Shown here: in pieces, positions 1-7,821 of the stretch
Layout of the letters: each line of letters begins with the position of its first letter
How positions within the stretch are numbered: the stretch's first letter is position 1
DNA from: DASPKW01 sp038244055
GTDB lineage: Bacteria; Planctomycetota; Phycisphaerae; Tepidisphaerales; Tepidisphaeraceae
Assembly: GCA_038244055.1 (NCBI GenBank)
Contig: JBBRTW010000292.1
Coordinates: 1 to 9,022, forward strand
Direction: 5' to 3'
DNA: 9,022 nt
Program-made: the position numbers and the translations under genes
The notes under the pieces: model-generated
Told to the model about the DNA's origin: nothing
What the model saw: only the letters and a program-made list of their open reading frames with translations
Database searches by the model: none

Positions 1-1
1 A

Positions 2-3000
2 TCATCGATCACCAAGAAGGAGAAGTACGAAAACGCGGTGCGCAACTATCTGGCGGCGCAGGGTTCGGACCCGAAAAATCCGGAGTTATGCCTGAAACTG
101 GGCGATGCGTTCACCAAGCTGACGCAGTACGACGTCAACACGTACATTCGCGAATCGCGGCGGTGGTGGGACCGGGCCCTGGAAAACGACCCGGCCTACG
201 TCCCGGCGCTGAAACGCCTGATGGAGAGCTATTACCAGGAAGTGCAGCTTTATCCCGTGGCGGGATTTTTCGCGCAGGTCGAGGAAAAGGCGACGACGAT
301 CCACAAGCTTCAGCCCGACGACCGCAAGGCGCATTCGCTGATGTACATCGCGCCGATCCACCAGTGGCTGGCGAACATCGAAACTCCTCCGCAGAAGCTG
401 GATGTGGCGATGCAGGAACTGGCGGCGATGATCGACAAAAATCCGGCCGACCCGGAAAACACCGAACTGGTCTTCTGGCTGTCGGGGGCGCTGGCCAAGC
501 GGGGCATTGAAGCCAAGCGCGGCGGCCAGGATAAGCCGGCGAACGACTTTTTCGCGGCGTCGGTGCAGACGTTCAACGATGCGCTCAAGGCGCAGGATGG
601 GAACGCCTACCTGCACTTCCACTTTTTCGAGGTGCTGTCGGTGATCCGCAGCGAAGACCGCGAGCGCGATAAGACCCAGCGGTATTCCGAGCAGATGGTG
701 CGGGAGATGGAGCGCGCCCGGCAACTGGCCAGGCCGGAGGATCCGAATTTCGTCAAAATCATCGTGGCGGCCCACGAATGGGCCCTGTCGCGGCAGGACA
801 AAGTCAAGGCGGAGCAGATCCTTCTCGACGCGGTGAGCGTGAAGCCCAAGGATCAGCGCCTGCGGCTGGTGCTGGCGCGGCTGTGGCGGTACGACAAGGA
901 GAAGCGGGCGGCGGCGATCGTGCAGTTGCAGCTGCCGATCCAGGAATCGGGCGGGTTCGAGGGCGTGGAAGCCCGGCGGCGCATCGGTCTGGAAATCGAC
1001 ACGCTGGTGGATCTGACGTCGATGCTGATCGACGACTACGCCAACTCGGCCAAGGACACGGCGGCGGCGGCTCGCGAAAATAGCTTGAAGGAAATCAAAG
1101 CCTATTACGCCCGGGCGGAGGATCGCCTGCGCGCGGCGCAGATCGGCGAAGTTTCGGCGCTGCTGAAGCTGCGCGGCAAGATCGAACTGCTCGAGGGCGG
1201 GGTGGACGCCCAGGTCAAGGCGATCAAGAGCTTCGAGCGGGCCCAGAAGCAGTACCAGATCGAGCACAACGGAAAAGAAGAGATGGACCTGACGTTCCTG
1301 CTGGCGCGCTCGTACATGGCCGCGGGGATGACCGGGCAGGCCAAGCAGCAGTTGCAGAAGTTCATGGAAAGAAACAAGGATTTCATTCCGGCGCGGATGA
1401 TGCTGGCGCAGATCCTGGTTCGCGAGGGGGATGTGGTGCAGGCCAAAACGCACGTGGATTACCTGGTGCAGCAGGCGCCGGAGGAGCCGGATGTGGTTCG
1501 CCTGGCCATCGCGGTGATGGATCCGGTGAAGGAGCGGGTGAAGATTCAGCAGTACGTCGGCAAACTGCCCGAGCACACCCGCGCCGAGCAGATGCTCAAG
1601 GCGGCGACGGCGTCGAGTCCACCTTCGAACAACAACGATGAGGCGCTGCGGCTTTACAAGCAGGTTCTCGAGAAGGACCCGGCTGATTTCGAGCCTTTGC
1701 AGGCGGCCAAGGAGATCCTGGTTTCGCAGAACAAGAAGGAAGAGGCGCTGGCGCTGCTGAAGGCCGGCAAGGCGGCCAAGGCCGACAAGAAGATCGATTT
1801 GCTCATCGAGCAACTCGATGGCGCATCGGTGGAGAAGATGATCGGATCGGGCGAGGCCCTGATCCGCGAACTCAACAAGGACAAGCCGCTGGAGATGGAG
1901 CTCAAGCTGTACGAGTTCAAGCTGATGGCCGGGAAGGTCAATGCCAAGACACCCGAGGAGATCAAGGCGGCGGGCGCTGCCGCTTTCAAGCATCTGGAGG
2001 AGGCGGAGAAGATCAAGCCCGATGACACCAAGGTGATGGACCTGATGTTCCAGCATTACCTGGCTGAAAAGGACTGGGATAAGGCCGGGGCGTATGTGGA
2101 AAAACTGACGGCGATCAATGCCGACCAGGTCAAGGGCCTGATCTATCGCTATCGCCTGGCGATCGTGCGCGGGGATATCAAGGCCGCGACCAGCTATGCG
2201 CGCGACATGACCAAGGACTTCGGCGAGTTCGCCCGGAGCTGGGTGTTCCTGGGGCAAAGTTTGCAGGCGGCCGGGCTGTTCGACGATGCGGTGGCCAACT
2301 ATACGATGGCGCTGGATCGGCAGAGCGAGAATCCCGATGCGCTGGTGGGGCTGATCTCCTGCCTGTACCAGCTCAATCGCATGACCGATGCGTACAAGTA
2401 CATCGAGCAGGGGGTCAAGAGCTTTCCGAACAACGCATTTTTCCGCGAGCAGATGAAGGCGTGGCAGATGAACTGGGGCGATCCGGCCCTGGTGCTGGAC
2501 CAGGCGCTGGCGGAGCGAGATGCCAAGCCGGACGATGTGCAGAAATGGATCCAGCTCGGGCGCGTGCAGGGCGCTGCGGCGCGCAAGCGCGATGCCAATG
2601 CCGGCAAATATATCGCCGATGCGAAGGTGACCTTCACCGAGGCGGCCAAGCGCTGGCCGGGCGAGCGGCTGATCTGGGCGTTCCTGGTGGATATCGCGGA
2701 TCAGACGCGGGACTATGCGTATGGCGAGTCGGTTCTGAAGCAGATGGCGGCGCGCCCCGAATTCAAGGACAGTCCCGACCCGGCGATGATGCTGGCGGAT
2801 TTCTACCTGCGCTTCAGCAAGGCGGAGCAGGCGGAGGCAACGCTCAAGCAGGCGGTCGCGACGTTCACGGATAACACCGAAGTGCGGCGGCGTCTGGCGG
2901 CCTATTACACGCAGCTCAAGAAGTTCAAGGAGGCGCTGGAGCTGTTGGACCCGGCCAGCAAGGACAAGCTGGTGCGGCAGCAGATCGTCGAAGTGCTGAT

Positions 3001-4576
3001 GCTATCCGGCGAGTTCGGCCGCGCCGAGCAGATGCTCAACGGCCTGCTCACCGGCGATGGTGCCAAGGATGCGCAGCTCCATTCGCTGATGGGCGTGGTC
3101 ATGCTCAACCAGGGCCGCAAGGAGCGGGCCCTGTCGGAATTGAACGCGGCGCTGGCGCTGGATCCCAAGAACCAGGCGGCGCTGTATTCGCGCGGCCAGA
3201 TCCGCCTCAAGGACAGTCCGGTGCAGTTGGATGAGGCGCTGCGGGATCTGATGGCGCTTCGGGATGCCAACATCAATCACATCGAAGGGCGCGTCTCCCT
3301 GGCGGAGGCGTTGCGGCAGAAAGGCCAGACCGACGCGGCCGAGCGGGAGCTCGAAGATGTGCTAAAGCGCGTGCCGGCGCGGCGCGACGTGCGCGTGTCG
3401 CTGGCGGGGATGTACGCCGGCATGAAGCCGCCGCAATGGAACGATGTGGATCGCCTGCTGAAACAGGCGGAGGAACTCGAGCCCAACGAGGCGATGTGGA
3501 AGCGGATGACGGCCAAGATGCTGTCGGCGCGGAATCAGCACGATGCGGCGGCCCTGAAGGTGCGCGAGGCCATGAGCGTGGCCAAGACGGACGTGGAGCG
3601 CGGCGACCTCGTGCGCGATTACATGGACATCCTGGAAAACGGCAGGAACTGGGCCCAGCTCCAGATGGAAGTGGATCAGTTATTCAAGACCGCGCCGCAG
3701 ACGGCCAAGGACGGCTGGTGGGCGTATGTGAAACGGGCTGTCGCCAAAAAGAACTTGGGCGACAAGGCCGAGGCGATGAAGGATTTCGAGCAGGCATTTA
3801 TGATCGCCCAGGACCAGGGCAATTCGGATGTGCTCTTCGGCATCGTCGAAAAGATCGGGCAGAACCTGGGGCCGGAGGCGGCGATTTTCCGCGTGGCAGT
3901 GCTGGCGGCGGACAAAACGCCCGCTAAAGCGATCGAGACCCTGCGCTGGAAGGTCGTGCTGTCCTACCTGTACTTCACGAACAACGATCCGAAGAACGCG
4001 ATGGCGACCGTGGAGGAATTCACCGGGAAACTGGATGAAATGGCCCCCAAGGACAAGGCGACGGCCATGACAGTCGCGGGAACGGTGTACATGCTGACCG
4101 GCGAGTTCGACAAGGCGCGAAAGATGTACGAGCGCCTGCTGGTGACCCGGCCCGACGACGTCGCCGCGCTCAACAACATGGCCTGCATGATGGCCGAGCA
4201 TGTGACCCCGCCCGACCTGAACAAGGCGCTGGACTACGCGACCAAGGCCAGGGAGCTGATGGATAAGAAGAAGGCGCAGGATGCCAGCCTGATGGACACC
4301 TATGGCTGGATCAACGTGCTGATCGGCGGCGACAAACTCGACAAGGGGATCGAGGAACTGGACAAGGCGATCAAGCAGGGCGACCTGCCCGAATCGCATT
4401 ACCATCTGGCCGAAGCCTTCATGAAGAAGAAGATGGTCGATGAGGCGAAAAAGAGCCTGGAGCGCGCCGATCAGTTATTGCGCGACAAGATCGAAAAATC
4501 GCCCTCGGACAAGAATCTGAAGGATTTGAAGGACAAGATCGAGCAGGCGACGTTGCGAGCGGCGGCGATCCGATAA
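2..4576 (+). CDS. Giant tetratricopeptide-repeat (TPR) protein, 5'-partial, probable exopolysaccharide assembly/export scaffold
   Basis: The reading frame is open to the left edge, giving 1524 codons in the window. The first codons (KKEKYENAVRNYLAA) already read as a TPR helix pair, so the GTG at 38 is probably internal and the true start lies upstream. Nearly the whole protein is helical and repeat-like, rich in Ala, Lys, Glu, Asp and Leu. Clear TPR units include DEALRLYKQVLEKDP, ERALSELNAALALDPKN and DKARKMYERLLVTRPDD. The end (about residue 1340 onward, counting from 38) has the ALNNMA...DTYGWI...YHLAEAFMKK pattern seen at the C-terminus of PrsT-like TPR proteins of exosortase/exopolysaccharide loci. 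TPR arrays bind proteins and have no catalytic activity. No membrane segment, beta-barrel or enzyme domain was seen in this part; any signal peptide would be upstream. The neighbouring Wzc-like autokinase supports a role in polysaccharide export or assembly, but the exact function is inferred. The TPR call is firm and the pathway is moderate. Confidence 0.88.
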   Translation, partial: SSITKKEKYENAVRNYLAAQGSDPKNPELCLKLGDAFTKLTQYDVNTYIRESRRWWDRALENDPAYVPALKRLMESYYQEVQLYPVAGFFAQVEEKATTIHKLQPDDRKAHSLMYIAPIHQWLANIETPPQKLDVAMQELAAMIDKNPADPENTELVFWLSGALAKRGIEAKRGGQDKPANDFFAASVQTFNDALKAQDGNAYLHFHFFEVLSVIRSEDRERDKTQRYSEQMVREMERARQLARPEDPNFVKIIVAAHEWALSRQDKVKAEQILLDAVSVKPKDQRLRLVLARLWRYDKEKRAAAIVQLQLPIQESGGFEGVEARRRIGLEIDTLVDLTSMLIDDYANSAKDTAAAARENSLKEIKAYYARAEDRLRAAQIGEVSALLKLRGKIELLEGGVDAQVKAIKSFERAQKQYQIEHNGKEEMDLTFLLARSYMAAGMTGQAKQQLQKFMERNKDFIPARMMLAQILVREGDVVQAKTHVDYLVQQAPEEPDVVRLAIAVMDPVKERVKIQQYVGKLPEHTRAEQMLKAATASSPPSNNNDEALRLYKQVLEKDPADFEPLQAAKEILVSQNKKEEALALLKAGKAAKADKKIDLLIEQLDGASVEKMIGSGEALIRELNKDKPLEMELKLYEFKLMAGKVNAKTPEEIKAAGAAAFKHLEEAEKIKPDDTKVMDLMFQHYLAEKDWDKAGAYVEKLTAINADQVKGLIYRYRLAIVRGDIKAATSYARDMTKDFGEFARSWVFLGQSLQAAGLFDDAVANYTMALDRQSENPDALVGLISCLYQLNRMTDAYKYIEQGVKSFPNNAFFREQMKAWQMNWGDPALVLDQALAERDAKPDDVQKWIQLGRVQGAAARKRDANAGKYIADAKVTFTEAAKRWPGERLIWAFLVDIADQTRDYAYGESVLKQMAARPEFKDSPDPAMMLADFYLRFSKAEQAEATLKQAVATFTDNTEVRRRLAAYYTQLKKFKEALELLDPASKDKLVRQQIVEVLMLSGEFGRAEQMLNGLLTGDGAKDAQLHSLMGVVMLNQGRKERALSELNAALALDPKNQAALYSRGQIRLKDSPVQLDEALRDLMALRDANINHIEGRVSLAEALRQKGQTDAAERELEDVLKRVPARRDVRVSLAGMYAGMKPPQWNDVDRLLKQAEELEPNEAMWKRMTAKMLSARNQHDAAALKVREAMSVAKTDVERGDLVRDYMDILENGRNWAQLQMEVDQLFKTAPQTAKDGWWAYVKRAVAKKNLGDKAEAMKDFEQAFMIAQDQGNSDVLFGIVEKIGQNLGPEAAIFRVAVLAADKTPAKAIETLRWKVVLSYLYFTNNDPKNAMATVEEFTGKLDEMAPKDKATAMTVAGTVYMLTGEFDKARKMYERLLVTRPDDVAALNNMACMMAEHVTPPDLNKALDYATKARELMDKKKAQDASLMDTYGWINVLIGGDKLDKGIEELDKAIKQGDLPESHYHLAEAFMKKKMVDEAKKSLERADQLLRDKIEKSPSDKNLKDLKDKIEQATLRAAAIR

Positions 4577-4810
4577 GTGAAGTTGAGGGATCGCGGACGC
4601 GGGCCAGGCGTTATCGGACGGGCATGGCCGGCTTTGATGGTGACCGGCGATTCGGGTCGATTTGCCATCGAGGCGAGGATGTTGAAGACTGGGATGGGAA
4701 CTGGGCCCTGTCGGCGCGTGCCGGCGGGGCGTTTGCCGCCGTCACGCGGTGTGAGAGTGCGCGAGATTTGGGTTGTGCCGGCCGGAGCAGGTTCCGGCGG
4801 GAGTTAGCTT
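4577..4810. other. Intergenic spacer between the TPR gene and the autokinase gene
   Basis: These 234 bases separate two co-directional genes. Short open frames cross the spacer, but their translations are Arg/Gly/Pro-rich, match nothing I recognise and have no good ribosome binding site. No intrinsic terminator is visible: hairpins such as CGGCGG/CCGCCG (4722-4727 with 4736-4741) are not followed by a T-tract. Read-through from the TPR gene into the autokinase gene is therefore plausible. A separate promoter cannot be excluded, but I could not identify one. The base composition is as GC-rich as the flanking genes. Confidence 0.6.
4781..4803 (+). promoter_or_regulatory. Ribosome binding site of the autokinase gene with an adjacent 6-bp hairpin
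   Basis: GGGAG at 4799-4803 lies seven bases before the ATG at 4811 and is a reasonable Shine-Dalgarno sequence that supports this start. Directly upstream, GCCGGA (4781-4786) and TCCGGC (4793-4798) are perfect inverted repeats around a six-base loop. The hairpin ends exactly where the Shine-Dalgarno begins, so it would leave the site exposed rather than mask it. A regulatory role is only a guess. Confidence 0.45.
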
Positions 4811-7045
4811 ATGACGACGTTACCGCAGACGACCAACGTGAGATTGCCGCGACCGGCGCAGGGTGCCATTCAGGCGGGTGGGGGCGGCGGCATGCTCGCG
4901 CCATCGGGCGGTGCCGGCACGCAGCCGCAGAGCGGCAATGAGGCCTGGCGGGTCATCCGCGCCCATATCTGGATGATCGTGATCGTCACGGTCATTCTTT
5001 CCCCCGCGGCGGGATTCGGCGTCAACTGGTATCTCAAGGAGAACTATCCGCGCTACACCGCGACGGGCTACATCCAGGTGCAGCCGCAGGTGAACCCCAA
5101 TGAAGCGAACAAGGTGCAGTTCCAACAGGCCGATCCCGGAACGATCGCCCTCGAAGTGCGCACGCAGGCGAAATACCTCAAGGCGGACGGCCTGCTATCG
5201 AAGCTGCTCACCAACCCCAACAGCGAACTGCGCAAGACGCAGTGGTTCCGGCAGTTCAACGGCGACATCCGGCGGGCCAAGGCGGACTTCGACGATTCGG
5301 TCGATGTCACTCCGGTGCAGGATACCAAGCTGGTCCGGGTCGAGTTCACCTACTCCAAGCCCGAGGATTGCAAGACGATCGTCCAGGAACTGATCTCCAC
5401 CCATCTCGAGGACCAGAAGCGGCAGCAGACCGAATCGCTGCTGGATCGCACGTCGATGCTCAACAACATCAAGATCAAGGCGGAAATGCGGCTCAAGGAC
5501 CTCACCAGCGAGATGAAGCAAAAGTCGATCCAGTTGAATCTGGAAGGCGGCGGCATCGGCCGCATCGGCATCAAGGAAATCGAACTGTCCAAGCTGGCCG
5601 GCGAGTTGATCGACGCGCAGTTGGACATGGCCAAGGCCCGCGCGGCTTTCGAGGCGACCAAGTCGGCGATGGAGAACAACCAGGATCCTCCCGGCATGGA
5701 AGTCATCATGTATCAGTTGAATCCGCAACTGATGAACGACGCCTATCAGCTCAAGCAGACGGAAATCCAATGCGCCCTGTTGCTGGAACAGGTGGGCCCG
5801 GAAAACCCGCGCTACAAGGCGATGTTGAAGCAGGCGGAGATTCTGCGGCAGGGCTACGAGCAGGCCCTTGCCGATGCCAAGGCCCGGGCCAAGGTCATGA
5901 TTCTGGAACGGTATCAGCAGGATTATAATGCGGCGGAAAACAAACTCGCTTCGCTCACCAAGCGGGTTGAGGCGCTCAAGCAGGACCTGGGCGATTTGAG
6001 CAATTCGATGATGACCTATTTCACGCTCAAGGATGAGGAGCGCGGCCTCCGCGAGCAACTCAAGCAGGTGAAAGAGCAGATCGACAACGTCATGTCCCTG
6101 ACCTCGTCGCAGGCGGCGGCGCGCGTGGTGCTGGCCGGTCCGATTGAAGTGCCCATGAACCGCAGCTTCCCCAAGCTGCCGATGGTCATGGGCATCGCCA
6201 TCGGCCTGGGGCTGGCGCTGAGCCTGGGGGCCGCCTTCCTCCAGGAAGCCATGGATCAATCCATCCGCAGCCCGCGCGATATCGCCAAGGTCGGGCAGAT
6301 CAACCTGCTGGGCATCATTCCCGATGAATCGGATGATCCCCAGTCGGCCGGCGCCCGCCTGCCGGTGGTGATCTTCGACGCCCCGCATTCGGTGATGGCC
6401 GAGAGCTTCCGGCATGTGCGCACCAAGCTGCAGCACACGGCTTCGCTCGATACCACCCGCAGCATCATGGTCACCAGCCCCTCCCCGGGCGATGGCAAGA
6501 CCACCGTGGCCTGCAATCTGGCGGCGGGCCTGGCCCTCAACGGCCGGCGCATTCTGCTGGTGGACGCCAACTTCCGCCGCCCCGAGATTCACAAGGTCTT
6601 CGGGCTGCCCAATGGCCAGGGCTTCAGCGATGTGCTCAATGCGGTGGCGGCGTTCGATGAAGTAATCCAGGAAACGCAGGTGCCGAACCTGGCGGTCATG
6701 TCATCGGGCCCCAAGCCGATGAACCCGACCGAGCTCTTCGAAAGCCAGCTCCTGATCGATTTCATCGAGCGGGCCCTGGAGGAATTCGATCATGTCGTGT
6801 TCGACACCGGCCCGATCATGGTCGTGGCCGAGGCGCAGGCGATGGCCCCGCGCGTCGATGGCGTGATCAGCGTGGTTCGCGCCAAGACCAACAACCGCGG
6901 CCTGCTGCAGCGCATGCGCGATGAGCTTCGCCGCAACAAGGCCGAGCATCTGGGCGTGGTGCTCAATGCCGTTCGCGCCCAGGGCGGCGGATACTATCGC
7001 CGCAACATCCAGACCTACTACGATTACGCCAACACGGTCGATTGA
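4811..7045 (+). CDS. Wzz/Wzc-type polysaccharide co-polymerase fused to a BY-kinase (tyrosine autokinase) domain
   Basis: This 744-aa protein has the order and length of Wzc-type proteins (about 720 aa). A Gly/Pro-rich cytoplasmic N-terminus (1-45) is followed by TM1 (about 52-75), a Wzz-like domain with long coiled coil (about 195-430), the Pro motif VPMNRSFPKLP leading into TM2 (about 455-477), then the cytoplasmic kinase. The kinase shows ExxRxxR (E531, R534, R537), which in this family forms the oligomer interface, Walker A GDGKTT (560-565), Walker A' at 585-589, Walker B VVFDTGP (Asp665) and a C-terminal Tyr cluster (728, 729, 736, 737, 739). Family members sit in the inner membrane and control chain length and export of capsular or exopolysaccharide through cycles of tyrosine phosphorylation. 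Two departures stand out: Walker A' reads DANFR instead of DxDxR, and the residue pair after Walker B is Glu-Ala (674-675) rather than the usual Asp-Ala. The ATG at 4811 has a good Shine-Dalgarno. It probably shares an operon with the TPR gene and ends at the terminator just downstream. Confidence 0.93.
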   Translation: MTTLPQTTNVRLPRPAQGAIQAGGGGGMLAPSGGAGTQPQSGNEAWRVIRAHIWMIVIVTVILSPAAGFGVNWYLKENYPRYTATGYIQVQPQVNPNEANKVQFQQADPGTIALEVRTQAKYLKADGLLSKLLTNPNSELRKTQWFRQFNGDIRRAKADFDDSVDVTPVQDTKLVRVEFTYSKPEDCKTIVQELISTHLEDQKRQQTESLLDRTSMLNNIKIKAEMRLKDLTSEMKQKSIQLNLEGGGIGRIGIKEIELSKLAGELIDAQLDMAKARAAFEATKSAMENNQDPPGMEVIMYQLNPQLMNDAYQLKQTEIQCALLLEQVGPENPRYKAMLKQAEILRQGYEQALADAKARAKVMILERYQQDYNAAENKLASLTKRVEALKQDLGDLSNSMMTYFTLKDEERGLREQLKQVKEQIDNVMSLTSSQAAARVVLAGPIEVPMNRSFPKLPMVMGIAIGLGLALSLGAAFLQEAMDQSIRSPRDIAKVGQINLLGIIPDESDDPQSAGARLPVVIFDAPHSVMAESFRHVRTKLQHTASLDTTRSIMVTSPSPGDGKTTVACNLAAGLALNGRRILLVDANFRRPEIHKVFGLPNGQGFSDVLNAVAAFDEVIQETQVPNLAVMSSGPKPMNPTELFESQLLIDFIERALEEFDHVVFDTGPIMVVAEAQAMAPRVDGVISVVRAKTNNRGLLQRMRDELRRNKAEHLGVVLNAVRAQGGGYYRRNIQTYYDYANTVD

Positions 7046-7072
7046 CCGAGGTTGAGCCGGGATAGTTCGATG

Positions 7073-7113
7073 AGAAGGAAGCGCCGCGGAGTGGCCGGCG
7101 CTTCCTTCTTTTT
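7073..7113 (+). terminator. Strong Rho-independent terminator after the autokinase gene
   Basis: The arms 7073-7086 and 7096-7109 pair as a 14-bp stem without mismatch (core GAAGGAAGCGCC with GGCGCTTCCTTC) around a nine-base loop. A run of T's follows directly (7109-7113), with another T-run at 7117-7121. It lies 27 bases after the autokinase stop codon. Orientation and T-tract fit termination of rightward transcription, separating the polysaccharide unit from the DUF2007 gene. Confidence 0.93.
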
Positions 7114-7148
7114 GGCTTTTTGGTGGCGGTTGCGATTATGCTGCGGCG

Positions 7149-7793
7149 ATGAGCACGGATTCCAACCCGCTCGCCGGCGAGCCGCGCGATGTCATACCGC
7201 TTGAATCAGAGCCGAAATCCCCGGACGTAGCGGCGGCAAACGGCTCTGAATGCGATGATGATGCCCCGGATGGACCGGTGGATGGTGACCCCCATCCTGT
7301 TTTGGAATATGCGTCCGCGCGCCAATCCCAGTCGACCAAACTGGTGACGATCGCCACCTTTGATCAGGCGTGGGAGGCGCATCTGGCGATGGGGAAGCTG
7401 GAGAACGAGGGCATTCCGTGCGTTCTGGCGGACGAGAATGTGATGGCGGTGGGGATTGGCATTTACGGCAATCTGATGGGGGGCATCAAGCTGCAAGTGC
7501 CCGAGCCGGAAGTTGAAAACGCGCGGAGGCTGTTGCCCAGGCGATTGCGAACGACGATGGTGCGCTGCCCGAAGTGCAAGTCGACCGATACGCACGATGC
7601 GCCGCTGAGCCCGGGGGTGAAAATCCTCTTTCTCTGCCTGTTGGGGCTGCCGTATCTGTTCGTGGAGAAGCGGCGGGTGTGTTTGGGGTGCGGATGGGTT
7701 TGGAAGGCGGTGGCGGAGGAGGCGGATGAAGACGACGACGAGGAGGGGAAGGGTGGGGTGGAGGATGAAGACGGGGAGTCGATCGAGGGGTGA
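7149..7793 (+). CDS. DUF2007-domain protein with a split zinc ribbon and a hydrophobic segment
   Basis: This 214-aa protein has three parts. Residues 1-60 are low-complexity and acidic. Residues about 64-129 (starting KLVTIATFDQAWEAHLAMGK and ending in the VENARRLL helix) match the DUF2007 pattern, a small ferredoxin-like domain described as a putative prokaryotic signal-transducing protein with no established biochemistry. Residues 140-181 carry two cysteine pairs, CPKC (140/143) and CLGC (178/181), typical of a zinc ribbon. Between them lies a hydrophobic stretch (157-172) long enough to touch or partly cross a membrane. The tail (189-210) is strongly acidic. No Shine-Dalgarno is visible before the ATG at 7149. 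No in-frame start exists just upstream, and the next Met falls inside the DUF2007 domain, so this start is preferred. The gene stands alone behind a terminator and is convergent with the recombinase remnant. DUF2007 assignment is confident; function is unknown. Confidence 0.85.
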   Translation: MSTDSNPLAGEPRDVIPLESEPKSPDVAAANGSECDDDAPDGPVDGDPHPVLEYASARQSQSTKLVTIATFDQAWEAHLAMGKLENEGIPCVLADENVMAVGIGIYGNLMGGIKLQVPEPEVENARRLLPRRLRTTMVRCPKCKSTDTHDAPLSPGVKILFLCLLGLPYLFVEKRRVCLGCGWVWKAVAEEADEDDDEEGKGGVEDEDGESIEG

Positions 7794-7821
7794 TTGCCTT
7801 CACGGGCATTGCGCGAAAGGG

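Noticed and set aside
86..2257. Very long minus-strand open frame (723 codons) opposite the TPR gene
   Set aside because: Its translation is rich in Arg, Leu, His and Gln with no domain I recognise, as expected from the antisense of a GC-rich coding strand. The plus strand gives a coherent TPR protein over the same bases.
4722..4741. CGGCGG/CCGCCG hairpin as a terminator after the TPR gene
   Set aside because: The stem is only 6 bp and is not followed by a T-tract, and such repeats arise easily by chance at this GC content.
4577..4941. Two small overlapping open frames in the spacer before the autokinase gene
   Set aside because: No convincing ribosome binding site, Arg/Gly/Pro-rich translations, and one runs well into the autokinase gene in another frame. 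Neither resembles a known protein.
5195..6592. Long minus-strand open frame (465 codons) opposite the autokinase gene
   Set aside because: Composition is antisense-like (Arg, Leu, His, Gln) with no motif. The plus strand contains the Wzz domain, membrane segments and Walker motifs.
7112..7148. Possible promoter for the DUF2007 gene (TTGGCT at 7112, GATTAT at 7134)
   Set aside because: Only four of six bases match in each box, the spacing is 16, and the first box overlaps the terminator T-tract. It would imply an almost leaderless mRNA. A sigma-54 site was also tried here, but the GG and GC elements are wrongly spaced.
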